Below are positions 35,515 through 43,705 of a stretch of 64,000 nt of DNA, in pieces (the stretch's first letter is position 1; every line of letters starts with the position of its first letter). The stretch comes from Sphingobium sp. OAS761 (GTDB lineage: Bacteria > Pseudomonadota > Alphaproteobacteria > Sphingomonadales > Sphingomonadaceae): the NCBI RefSeq assembly GCF_024168485.1, contig NZ_JALJVY010000005.1, forward strand, positions 1 through 64,000, given 5' to 3'. A program made the position numbers and the translations under genes. Below the pieces are notes generated by a model that made no database searches, was not told the DNA's origin, and worked only from the letters and a program-made list of their open reading frames with translations.

Positions 35515-37395
35515 ATGAAGCGAGAAGACCCGATTTCGGGAATGAGCCGTCGTGCCCTGGGCAAATGGGCGGTCGCCGGCGGCACGGCGATGGCCGCCGG
35601 CCTGCCGCCGGCACCCGCGGCGACCGCGCAGACGGCGCCCCCGCCTGAACCCACGCGTCTGAAAAGCGCGGGCGAAACGCTGCGCCCGGAAATTGTCGGC
35701 AATTTCGGCATCGTCGCCGCCGGACGCCACTATGCCGTCGCGGCGGGCACCCGCATCCTCATGGCGGGCGGCAATGCGACGGACGCGGGCGTGGCCGCCG
35801 TGTTCGCCGCGGCCGTTACCGAGATTTCCCATTTCGGATTCGGCGGCGAGGCGCCGACGATCATCTATGACAGCAGCGCAAGAAAGGTGTCGGTCATCAA
35901 CGGACAGGGCACCGCGCCCGCGCTCGCCACGCCGGACAAGTTCGCGAGCCTGGGCATGATCCCGGGCAACGGCCCCAATGGCGGCACCATTCCCGCCATG
36001 GTCGACGCCATGGCCCGCGCCTTGCAACTCAACGGCACGATGACGCTGGATCAGGTGATGCAGCCGGCGATCGAGCTGGCCGACGGTTTCGTGATGTACA
36101 ATTTCCTGGCCGAGGTGTTCGTCAGCCAGCAGAAGGCGACGTCCAGATACAAGACCGCCTACGACACCTATTATCCGGGCGGAAAGCTGCCGAAAACGGG
36201 CGAGATATTCCGCCAGCCCAACCTCGCGCGGACGATGCGCACCATCGCGGCGGCGGACAAGGCGGCGCTCGCCGCGGGCAAGGACCGCAAGGCCGCGATC
36301 CAGGCCGGGCGCGATGCATTCTACAAGGGCGACATCGCCCGCACCATCGGCGCGGCGATGGAAGCCGACGGGGGGCTGATGCGTTATGAGGATCTGGCCC
36401 GTTACCAGGGCAAGGTGGAAGCGCCGCTGACGGCGGACGTATTCGGCTATACCGTGTGCAAGGGCGGGTTCTGGAGCCAGGGGCCCGCGCTGCTGATCGC
36501 GCTCAACATCGCCGAGGCGGCGGGCATCGCGTCGATGGAACCGGGCGGCGAGGATTATCTGCATACGCTCGCCGAGGCGATCAAGCTCGCCTTCGACGAT
36601 CGCAACGCCTATTTCGGCGACCCTGATTTCGCAAAGGTGCCCGCCAGGGCGCTGCTGTCGAAGGCCTACGCCGCACAGCGCGCCAAGCTGATCGGCCCGC
36701 GCGCATCGCTGGAACATCGCTATGGCGACCCATGGGCGATGGAAGGCGGCAAGCGGCCGACTCCCGCCTTCATGCCGCACATGCTGAAAAGACCGCCGGT
36801 CCCGACCGCCGATACCACCGCGATCGAGGTGGTGGACAAGGCCGGCAACCTGTTCAGTTGCACGCCCAGTTCGGGCTGGCTGCTGGGCGGCGCCTATATC
36901 GCGGGCGAAACCGGCGTGCCGATGAGCAACCGCATGACCGTGTTCGACCTGGACCCGGAAAGCCCCAATGTGCTGGCGCCGGGCAAGCGGCCGCGTACCA
37001 CGCTGTCGCCCGCCATGGTACTGAAGGACGGCGCGCCCTATCTCGCCATCGGGACGCCGGGCGGCGACAACCAGGACCAGCAGATCATGAACGTGCTGCT
37101 GCGCGTGCTCGCCTTCGGCCAGCCGCTCCAGGCGTCGATCGAGGCGCCGCGCGTCAATTCCAACCATTTCCACGGCTCCTTCGCGATCAAGAAGGACGAG
37201 CCGGGCGTGCTGGAGATAGAGGATCGCGTGCCGCAGGCCGTGCGCGACGGGCTGACCGCGCGCGGGCACAGGCTGGACGTTGTGGGGCCGTTCGGCGTGT
37301 CCACCGGCATTGTCGCGGCGGGCGTGGTGCCCGGAACCGGCACGCTGCGCGGCGGCGCGGACGTGCGCCGCGAACGATATGTCTTTGGCTGGTAA
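35515..37395 (+). CDS. Gamma-glutamyltransferase family protein (2)
   Basis: A 626-residue Ntn-hydrolase with a Tat-type leader (SRRALGKWAVAGGTAMAAG). The likely nucleophile is Thr434 in TADTTAIEVVDKAGN, and downstream NRMTVFDLDPESPN and GTPGGDNQDQQ match the small subunit. The usual Thr-Thr-His-x-Ser reads Thr-Thr-Ala-x-Glu, so the substrate pocket near the nucleophile differs from glutathione hydrolases. It is only distantly like the first copy across the receptor. It follows fecR by 62 bp and precedes the amidohydrolase by 25 bp, probably one operon. Confidence 0.87.
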   Translation: MKREDPISGMSRRALGKWAVAGGTAMAAGLPPAPAATAQTAPPPEPTRLKSAGETLRPEIVGNFGIVAAGRHYAVAAGTRILMAGGNATDAGVAAVFAAAVTEISHFGFGGEAPTIIYDSSARKVSVINGQGTAPALATPDKFASLGMIPGNGPNGGTIPAMVDAMARALQLNGTMTLDQVMQPAIELADGFVMYNFLAEVFVSQQKATSRYKTAYDTYYPGGKLPKTGEIFRQPNLARTMRTIAAADKAALAAGKDRKAAIQAGRDAFYKGDIARTIGAAMEADGGLMRYEDLARYQGKVEAPLTADVFGYTVCKGGFWSQGPALLIALNIAEAAGIASMEPGGEDYLHTLAEAIKLAFDDRNAYFGDPDFAKVPARALLSKAYAAQRAKLIGPRASLEHRYGDPWAMEGGKRPTPAFMPHMLKRPPVPTADTTAIEVVDKAGNLFSCTPSSGWLLGGAYIAGETGVPMSNRMTVFDLDPESPNVLAPGKRPRTTLSPAMVLKDGAPYLAIGTPGGDNQDQQIMNVLLRVLAFGQPLQASIEAPRVNSNHFHGSFAIKKDEPGVLEIEDRVPQAVRDGLTARGHRLDVVGPFGVSTGIVAAGVVPGTGTLRGGADVRRERYVFGW

Positions 37396-37420
37396 GCGCT
37401 TTCCCGGGGGAATTTTGGTA

Positions 37421-40372
37421 ATGTCATCTTCGTTCAAGACGCTCGGTTTCGCCCTGATGATCGGCGCCGCCGGTCCGGCGCTGGCACAGCCCGCCAACCT
37501 GCCGCCGCCCGGCGGCGAGACGCCCATCGCCTTCGATGTGCATGAAGGCACGTCCATGGCGGTATCCGCCTCCCCCGACGGCAAGTGGCTGGCCGTCGAC
37601 ATCCAGGGCAGCCTGTGGATCATCCCGGCAGCGGGCGGCAAGGCAAAGCGGATTACCGATTATTTCAACGACGCGCGCCAACCGGTCTGGGCACCCGACG
37701 GGTCCAGCCTGCTCTATTTCGCCTATCGCGACGGCGGCTACGACCTGTGGTCGATCCGGCCGGACGGCAGCGACATGCACAAGATCACCGAGGGCGCCTA
37801 TGATGATCGCGAGCCGGTCTATTCGCCGGACGGCAAGACCATCGCCTTCTCGTCGGACCGCAGCGGCAATTACGACATCTGGACGATGGACGTCGCCACC
37901 GGCGCACTGAAGCAGATCAGCAGCAACCCGCGCGAGGACCGGATGCCGACCTGGTCGCCGGACGGCGCGCGCATCGCCTATTCGGGCGCGGAGGGACCGA
38001 AGACCGCCATTTACGCCACAAGCCTGGCGGACGGCACCGAAACGCTGCTGAAACAGGTGGAAGGCAAGGTCGACGCCCCGTCCTTCGGCCCGGGGGGCGA
38101 ACTGGCCTATGTGGTGCAGGACGACAGCGGCAGCCATCTGTTCATCGACGACCGGATAGTGAGCGGCACGGAAAATGTCTTTCCCTTCCGCATCTCCTGG
38201 CGCAAGGGCGGCTATTATTATGTGTCGGACGGCAAGATCCGGCACGGCGGCACGCGGAAAGCGACGGTCGAATTCACCGCGACGCTGGAAGTCGTGCGAC
38301 CGCAATATGCGCGCGCCAAGCGCGACTGGGATTCCACGGCGCCGCGCAAGGCGCTGGGCATTACCCATCCGCGGCTGTCGCCCGATGGCAGCCGCATCGC
38401 CTTCGTCGCGCTGGGCGATCTGTATGTCGTGCCGGTCAAGGGCGGCACACCGGAAAATCTGACGAAGGACGCCGCGCTCGACGCCGATGCCGACTGGTCG
38501 CCGGACGGCAACAGCATCGTCTTTTCCTCCGACCGGGTCGGCGGCCTGCCGCAGTTGTTCATCAAGGATCTGAAGACCGGCAAGGACCGGCAACTGACGA
38601 ATATGGACACCCAGCCGCTGGGCGCGGCCTGGTCGCCGGACGGCAGGCAGGTTGCCTTCATCGACGTCGACGGGCGCTGGGGGGTAGCGGGCGTGTGCGT
38701 CGTGGACGTCGCCACCGGCACGGTGACGCGGCTTCAGGGATCGCTGGGCCAGCCGGGAAGCCCGAGCTGGTCGGCGGACGGCAAATATGTCGCGATCAGC
38801 CTGTCCTACAAATTTTCCAACAGCTTCCGCGAAGGGACCAATCAGGTCTATGTGATCCCGGTCGACGGCAAGACCAAGCCCTTCTGGCAGATTCCGCAGG
38901 AGAATATGTCGCTCGACACGCGCAGCGGCAGCGGCCCGGCCTGGTCCCCCGACGGGACCAAGATGGCCGGCATCTACGAAGGTCTGCTGAAAGTCTGGTC
39001 GGTGGGCGAGGACGGCAAGCCTATGGGCCCCGCGCGCAGTTACACGTCGGACATCGCCTTCTACCCGACATGGAGCGGGGATTCGAAGACCATCCTGTTC
39101 CAGTCCAACGAAAAGCTGAAAACGGTCAACATGGAAACGGGCGTCCTGACAGACGTGCCGGTAGACCTCAGCTACCGCCTTGCCAAGCCGACGGGTCGCA
39201 CCATCATCCACGTCGGAAGCCTGGTCGATTCCGTCCATGACGTGACGCAGAAGAACAAGGACATCGTCATCGACGGCAACCGGATCGTGGCCATCCGCGA
39301 TCACGACCCGGCCAAGAGCGAGGCCGGCGCGCGCTATGTCGACGCAAGCGGTCTGACCGCCATTCCCGGCCTGATCGAATATCATTCGCACATCCAGAAG
39401 GATTTCGGGTCGAACCTGGAAAAGGCGTGGCTGGCCTATGGCATCACCACGGTCCGCGATCCCGGCACGCAGGTCTACGACGCGGTCGAGGACCGCGAGG
39501 CGGCCGAAGCCGGCGTGCGGATCAGCCCGCGCCTCTACACCGGGGGGCCGCTGCTGGAATGGCAGCGCGTCTACTATAAAATGGGTATCGCCGTTTCGAG
39601 CCCGGCCCATCTGGAGCGCGAACTGGCCCGCGCCCGCGCGCTGAAATATGACATCCAAAAAAGCTATGTGCGCATGCCCGACATCTACCAGCGGCGCATC
39701 GTGGAGGCGGCGCACGACATGGGCATCCCGGTGTCGGGACATGAAATCTTTCCCGCGGCCTATTCCGGCGTGGACGGCACCGAGCATATGGGCGCGACCA
39801 GCCGGCGCGGCTATTCGCCCAAGCAGGGTCCGGGCGGCATGGCCTATGAGGATGTGATCCAGCTGTTCGGCAAGAGCCAGCGGACGTTGACGCCCACGAA
39901 TTTCGGGGCGTTGATCGGATATCTCCGGCAAAATCCCGACTATCGCAGCGATCCCCGCGTGAAGCTCTACCCAGACTGGGCGCAGGAGACGGTGACGAAG
40001 GACGAGGACGCGATGGCACGGATCGTCGGGCCGCTGCTCAAGGGCGGGCTGACCAGCATGAAGAAGATGTACGACGCGGGCACGCAGGTGGTCGCCGGTA
40101 CCGACACGATGATCGCCACCAACCTGCACGCCGAAATCGCATCCTATGTCGACGGCGGGCTGACCCCGTTCCAGGCGCTCCAGACCGCGACGGTGAATTC
40201 CGCCCGCGCGCTCAATCTGGACGCCGGCACGCTGGAGGCGGGCAAGCTGGCGGACATCGCGCTGATCGACGGCGACCCGCGCGAGAATATCGCCAACACG
40301 TTCAAGGTGAAGACGGTGGTCGCGAACGGCAATGTCTATACCGTGGAGGATCTGCTGAAGGGCGTGCAGTGA
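37421..40372 (+). CDS. Amidohydrolase with N-terminal TolB-like beta-propeller
   Basis: A 983-residue secreted protein: signal peptide (ending ALAQ), then two sets of PD40/WD40-like blades (about 40-620, repeated W-S-P-D-G motifs), then a metal-dependent amidohydrolase domain. The metal-site HxH is at about His655/His657 (EYHSH), with further ligands in SGHEIFP and TEHMGAT and the catalytic Asp in VAGTDTMIATNLHAE. The propeller may gate peptide-like substrates, as in prolyl oligopeptidases. The start at 37421 has GGGGGA about ten bases upstream. It closes the gene set of the receptor locus. Confidence 0.86.
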   Translation: MSSSFKTLGFALMIGAAGPALAQPANLPPPGGETPIAFDVHEGTSMAVSASPDGKWLAVDIQGSLWIIPAAGGKAKRITDYFNDARQPVWAPDGSSLLYFAYRDGGYDLWSIRPDGSDMHKITEGAYDDREPVYSPDGKTIAFSSDRSGNYDIWTMDVATGALKQISSNPREDRMPTWSPDGARIAYSGAEGPKTAIYATSLADGTETLLKQVEGKVDAPSFGPGGELAYVVQDDSGSHLFIDDRIVSGTENVFPFRISWRKGGYYYVSDGKIRHGGTRKATVEFTATLEVVRPQYARAKRDWDSTAPRKALGITHPRLSPDGSRIAFVALGDLYVVPVKGGTPENLTKDAALDADADWSPDGNSIVFSSDRVGGLPQLFIKDLKTGKDRQLTNMDTQPLGAAWSPDGRQVAFIDVDGRWGVAGVCVVDVATGTVTRLQGSLGQPGSPSWSADGKYVAISLSYKFSNSFREGTNQVYVIPVDGKTKPFWQIPQENMSLDTRSGSGPAWSPDGTKMAGIYEGLLKVWSVGEDGKPMGPARSYTSDIAFYPTWSGDSKTILFQSNEKLKTVNMETGVLTDVPVDLSYRLAKPTGRTIIHVGSLVDSVHDVTQKNKDIVIDGNRIVAIRDHDPAKSEAGARYVDASGLTAIPGLIEYHSHIQKDFGSNLEKAWLAYGITTVRDPGTQVYDAVEDREAAEAGVRISPRLYTGGPLLEWQRVYYKMGIAVSSPAHLERELARARALKYDIQKSYVRMPDIYQRRIVEAAHDMGIPVSGHEIFPAAYSGVDGTEHMGATSRRGYSPKQGPGGMAYEDVIQLFGKSQRTLTPTNFGALIGYLRQNPDYRSDPRVKLYPDWAQETVTKDEDAMARIVGPLLKGGLTSMKKMYDAGTQVVAGTDTMIATNLHAEIASYVDGGLTPFQALQTATVNSARALNLDAGTLEAGKLADIALIDGDPRENIANTFKVKTVVANGNVYTVEDLLKGVQ

Positions 40373-40380
40373 GCGGTTTC

Positions 40381-40404
40381 GGGGCAGGCGGCGCGCCCGC
40401 CCCC
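40381..40404. terminator. GC-rich hairpin between convergent genes
   Basis: GGGGC-A-GGC pairs with GCC-C-GCCCC around a short loop, lying between the amidohydrolase and phosphatase stops. There is no T-run, so activity as an intrinsic terminator is doubtful. Confidence 0.3.
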
Positions 40405-40408
40405 CGCT

Positions 40409-40870
40409 TCAGCGCAGATGCTCCATGATCGCCCGCGCGGCGCGGGTTACGTCGTCCCACGTCACCTCGAACCCCGCATCCGATCCGAAATAGGGATCGA
40501 CCACGCCCGTTCCCTCGCGGCCGGGGACCATGTCCATCAGCAGGCCGAGCCGCGCGGTCCCGTTCGCCGGCCGGATGCGGCGCAGGTCGCGCAGATTGTC
40601 AGCGTCGAGCGCGAAGATATGGGTGAAGCGGCGGAAATCGCCCGGCTGCACCTGCCGCCCGCGATAGCCCGAAATGTCGATGCCGTTGCGCAACGCCTGC
40701 TGCTGCGCGCGGCGGTCGGGCGGACTGCCGACATGCCAGTCGCCGGTGCCGGCGGAATCGACCAGCATGTCGGCCCCCGCCTTGTCCGCTTCCGCCCGCA
40801 GCGCGGCTTCGGCCAGCGGCGACCGGCAGATATTGCCGAGGCACACGAAGAGGATGGCGGGGCGGCTCAT
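40409..40870 (-). CDS. Low-molecular-weight protein-tyrosine phosphatase
   Basis: A 153-residue LMW-PTP. The P-loop is VCLGNICRSPLAE (Cys11, Arg17 region, CX5R) and the general acid is the Asp of VVDPYFG. It removes phosphate from tyrosine; in bacteria it is often tied to polysaccharide export kinases, none of which is in this window. The start overlaps the stop of the HerA-like ATPase gene (ATGA), so the pair is coupled. Confidence 0.92.
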   Translation of the reverse strand: MSRPAILFVCLGNICRSPLAEAALRAEADKAGADMLVDSAGTGDWHVGSPPDRRAQQQALRNGIDISGYRGRQVQPGDFRRFTHIFALDADNLRDLRRIRPANGTARLGLLMDMVPGREGTGVVDPYFGSDAGFEVTWDDVTRAARAIMEHLR

Positions 40871-42360
40871 CCTTCTGCCGCGGCGGTCGACAGCCCGAGA
40901 CCCGGCACGCCGATAGAACGTTTGCCGGAAAAGTCGGTACGCGCCACGATGACGCCCAGCTTTTCCATATAGTCGATCAGCCGGCGGACCCGACCCGGCG
41001 AGCTCGTGCCATAGGCGCGGGCGAGCGCACCGTCATCCGGGCAGGGTTGTCCGTCCATCGCCGCGCGCGCGATCAGCAGGAAGGGGGCGAGCATGTCCTC
41101 GGGCACCGGCGCCGCGGCGCGCAGCGCGTCCTGCCAGCGCGGATCGTCGGCATCGGCCATGCCCGCCTGCGCCATGGCGAAGCGTCTGCGGAAGGCGGGC
41201 AGGTCGAGCGGCGCCTTTTTCAGCCCCTTCATCCGGCAACGCACGCCAAAATCCTGATAGAGCGTCGACACGCCCGGCGCGGCGTCGCCCAGATCGGCGA
41301 CGATGTCCTGAAGCACGCCGATGACGACGGGTTCATTCTCGCCGAAATCCAGTTCGGGCGCGGCGGGCCGGGCCTGCGGCGTGTCGGCCAGCGCGCGCAT
41401 GATCTCCTCGGCGGCACGGGGGGGCGGCTCGGCGCGCGGCGGCGGCGGTGGCAGGTCGTCCTCCGCCGCTTTGGCAAACAGCAATTCCTGAAAATCCCCG
41501 GCCGCCGCCACGGGCGGCGGCATCAGCTTGTGCCCGCCGCCGCGCGTACCTGTCCTGACCGCGCCGATCTTCACCGACACCGGCCGCCGGGCGATGGCAG
41601 GGCCAAGGCCCAGGAAGCGGCCGCGTTCCAGGTCGCGTATCTGCTCGGCCTGCCGCCGCTCCATGCCGAGCAGGTCCGCCGCGCGCGCCATGTCGATGTC
41701 GAGGAAGGTGCGGCCCATCAGGAAGTTCGAAGCCTCCGCCGCGACATTCTTGGCGAGCTTGGCGAGGCGCTGCGTGGCGATGACCCCGGCAAGCCCGCGC
41801 TTGCGCCCCCGGCACATCAGGTTGGTCATGGCGGCGAGCGACAGGCGCCGCGCCTCGTCCGACACGTCGCCCGCGGCGACCGGTGCGAACATCTGCGCTT
41901 CGTCCACCACCACCAGCGCGGGATACCAATGGTCGCGCGGCGCGTCGAACAGGGTCGACAGGAAGGTCGCGGCGCATTTCATCTGCGCTTCCAGCTCCAG
42001 CGCGTCGAGGCTGAGCACCACGGATGCGCGATGTTCGCGGATGCGCGTCGCCATACGCACGATGTCGCGCTCATTATGGTCGCCCGCGTCGATGACGACA
42101 TGGCCATATTCGTCGGCAAGGGTGACGAAATCCCCTTCCGGATCGATCACCACCTGCTGCACCATGGCGGCGCTTTCCTCCAGCAGGCGGCGCAGCAGGT
42201 GCGACTTGCCCGACCCCGAATTGCCCTGGACGAGCAGGCGGGTGGCGAGCAATTCCTCCACGTCGACCAGCACGTCCTTGCCGTGATGATCGGTTCCTAT
42301 GCTGATGCTGGCGGTCACGAGGGGCTTTTGGCGCGGCGGGTGGGGGAGCGCAAGGGGCAT
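40867..42360 (-). CDS. HerA-like (DUF87) P-loop ATPase
   Basis: A 497-residue ATPase of the HerA/FtsK superfamily. Walker A is GNSGSGKSH (46-54), followed by VIDPEGDFVTLADEYGHV; Walker B is ALVVVDEAQMF. The motif GRKRGLAGVIATQRLAKLAKNV is shared with HerA-type DNA pumps. The C-terminal 200 residues hold a Pro-rich linker and a small winged-helix-like region (YGTSSPGRVRRLIDYMEKLGVI). No NurA nuclease is adjacent. The start may instead be GTG at 42318 (TASISIGTD), closer to the conserved part. Confidence 0.82.
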   Translation of the reverse strand: MPLALPHPPRQKPLVTASISIGTDHHGKDVLVDVEELLATRLLVQGNSGSGKSHLLRRLLEESAAMVQQVVIDPEGDFVTLADEYGHVVIDAGDHNERDIVRMATRIREHRASVVLSLDALELEAQMKCAATFLSTLFDAPRDHWYPALVVVDEAQMFAPVAAGDVSDEARRLSLAAMTNLMCRGRKRGLAGVIATQRLAKLAKNVAAEASNFLMGRTFLDIDMARAADLLGMERRQAEQIRDLERGRFLGLGPAIARRPVSVKIGAVRTGTRGGGHKLMPPPVAAAGDFQELLFAKAAEDDLPPPPPRAEPPPRAAEEIMRALADTPQARPAAPELDFGENEPVVIGVLQDIVADLGDAAPGVSTLYQDFGVRCRMKGLKKAPLDLPAFRRRFAMAQAGMADADDPRWQDALRAAAPVPEDMLAPFLLIARAAMDGQPCPDDGALARAYGTSSPGRVRRLIDYMEKLGVIVARTDFSGKRSIGVPGLGLSTAAAEG

Positions 42361-42397
42361 GCGGTCGCGGACGACGCGCCACCTGCCGGGGCTGGCA

Positions 42398-42570
42398 GAA
42401 GTTCACACCGTCGTCGGGTGGAAAGAGGGCGATCTGGTCCGATAGTCCTGCCACAGCCACGGCGAAGCGACGGCGACGCGTCAGCCGGGTCACGGCAAGG
42501 CCACGCCGACGCGACGGCAAGGTCACGCCAAGGTGACGGCGACGCGACGGGGACGCGTCCCACCGGCGTC
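42398..42570. repeat. GAAGTTCAC block and 11-bp phased tandem array (element copy 2)
   Basis: GAAGTTCAC lies at 42398-42406. From 42456 eleven 5-mers of the form GNN(A/T)C recur exactly every 11 bp: starts at 42456, 42467, 42478, 42489, 42500, 42511, 42522, 42533, 42544, 42555 and 42566 (GCCAC, GCGAC, GCGTC, GTCAC, GCCAC, GCGAC, GTCAC, GTGAC, GCGAC, GCGTC, GCGTC). Spacers are mostly GGC(A/G)A(C/G). The period is not a multiple of three, so this is not coding. It begins at the stop of the helix-turn-helix gene. Confidence 0.8.
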
Positions 42571-42859
42571 ATGCCTGCGGCGGCGCGGGCGCGGGATGAG
42601 CGCCGAAGGGATCAGCCATGCGGCGAGCATGCAGCGCCAGCGCCCGGTCCCACGCCTGGTCGAAGGGCGTGCCCGCGAGACGCCGGCGCAGGCGATGGGC
42701 GCTGGTGCGCGACATCCCCGCCATGCCGGCGGCGCGGGCGACGCAGCCGGTCTGGACCAGGGCTTTCAGGAAGAGGCGCTGTTTGGCGGGACTCCAGTGC
42801 GCGCGGTCGACGGGAACGGGCGGCATGGGCGGCGATGCGGGCATGAGGTGCTGTTCCAT
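42569..42859 (-). CDS. Small helix-turn-helix protein
   Basis: A 96-residue protein. After a Pro-rich N-terminus, HWSPAKQRLFLKALVQTGC with VARAAGMAGMSRTSAHRLRRR forms a clear helix-turn-helix like those of small terminase or Hin-type DNA-binding domains. This is followed by FDQAWDRALALHARR and a Pro/Ala tail. There is no ribosome site. Instead TATCCT lies 5 bp before the ATG, which could be a -10 box of a leaderless transcript. The stop is followed at once by the 11-bp array. The start region is repeated at 60134-60157. Confidence 0.72.
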   Translation of the reverse strand: MEQHLMPASPPMPPVPVDRAHWSPAKQRLFLKALVQTGCVARAAGMAGMSRTSAHRLRRRLAGTPFDQAWDRALALHARRMADPFGAHPAPAPPQA

Positions 42860-42880
42860 CCGACAGGATAGATCAAAGAA
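42857..42880. repeat. Conserved 24-bp start block (also at 60134)
   Basis: CATCCGACAGGATAG plus nine more bases, identical to 60134-60157 at 22 of 24 positions. On the minus strand it contains the ATG of the helix-turn-helix gene and a TATCCT box. Confidence 0.75.
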
Positions 42881-43000
42881 TGTTCGAGTAGGAAAGGGGG
42901 TTTTTGGCAGAGCGGTGGAGCAAGCGCGTCAAGCGTCATCGATACCGCGCCAGGGGGGATTGCGCTCTCAACCTGGTGATGCGGGAGAGGTCAGGAGATG

Positions 43001-43024
43001 GGTTCCCGCCTTCACGGGGATGAC
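43001..43024. repeat. Dispersed intergenic palindrome (GGTTCCCGCC type)
   Basis: GGTTCCCGCC-TTCAC-GGGGATGAC is a form of the short palindromic repeat common between genes in many proteobacteria. It is a possible stem-loop with unknown role. The rest of 42881-43090 holds nothing I can identify. Confidence 0.55.
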
Positions 43025-43090
43025 GACGTGCGGTGGATTGCAGGATGTCGGCTTTCCAACAAGCAGCGGTCGATAGTTGACATTGTCCAG

Positions 43091-43705
43091 CTACGGTTGG
43101 CCACACCTTACCACTGCACCTTTGCGGAACGGCCAACTCGATGAGTGCATAATACGAATGGCACTACCGTTGCGCTCCGTTTCTGCGCGTAGGCAATATC
43201 CACTCGACTGCGTATCCTCCGCATCGGAAAAAACCGTTCTATATTCCCGCCTATTAATGCAGAAGTCGCCGAAATAATCGCGCAGTTGAATGTGGTAGCA
43301 GCCGCCCTTTCCATATGTCTTGTATGCACGTGCTATCGCAAAGTTTTCTATCTTCCGAGTGACTTGTGGTCCAGAAAATTCAGCGATTTGATACCCTTTG
43401 GAAATCAAAGCCATTCCTAGAAGGGTTCCAAAAAATATCATACAAAAGAATAATATTATCGTTGTCCATAATAGCGAGTAGCGAGACGGTGGATTTACGA
43501 CGACGATGATCGTGGATAAAATTATTGCAACAACTAAGCCAAATACGAAAGCTCCCACAAAAACGTGATCGCTATGGTCGGGTGACAACTGTGTTGATCC
43601 ATCTAGAATCCACATCAGGGGCATAGATGACAGCATAGCACAAAAGATTAAAATGATGAGGTTGCGCCTTATGAAGCCACCTTTATCGTTGTCCACTCTG
43701 TTCAT
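43091..43705 (-). CDS. AT-rich gene for a membrane protein of unknown function
   Basis: A 204-residue protein with three membrane segments (about 14-33, 48-70, 76-101) and a roughly 100-residue C-terminal soluble part with five cysteines (GKGGCYH, GDFCIN, GYCLRAE, RCGQP and one in a helix). I do not recognise the family. Base composition is strikingly AT-rich compared with all neighbours, and codon use is unlike them, so recent transfer is likely. It stands alone between intergenic repeats. Confidence 0.65.
   Translation of the reverse strand: MNRVDNDKGGFIRRNLIILIFCAMLSSMPLMWILDGSTQLSPDHSDHVFVGAFVFGLVVAIILSTIIVVVNPPSRYSLLWTTIILFFCMIFFGTLLGMALISKGYQIAEFSGPQVTRKIENFAIARAYKTYGKGGCYHIQLRDYFGDFCINRREYRTVFSDAEDTQSSGYCLRAETERNGSAIRIMHSSSWPFRKGAVVRCGQP

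Noticed and set aside
37424..40129. Long open frame of about 900 codons on the minus strand
   Set aside because: It is antisense to the amidohydrolase gene, which has clear domains; the minus frame has low-complexity Arg/Gly/Ala-rich sequence with no family features. Such frames are common at high GC.
40867..42360. HerA-NurA or HerA-based anti-phage system
   Set aside because: No NurA, SIR2, DUF4297 or other known defence partner lies beside the ATPase; the neighbour is an LMW phosphatase.
42456..42570. CRISPR array
   Set aside because: Units are 11 bp with no longer repeats and no unique spacers; no cas genes anywhere in the window.
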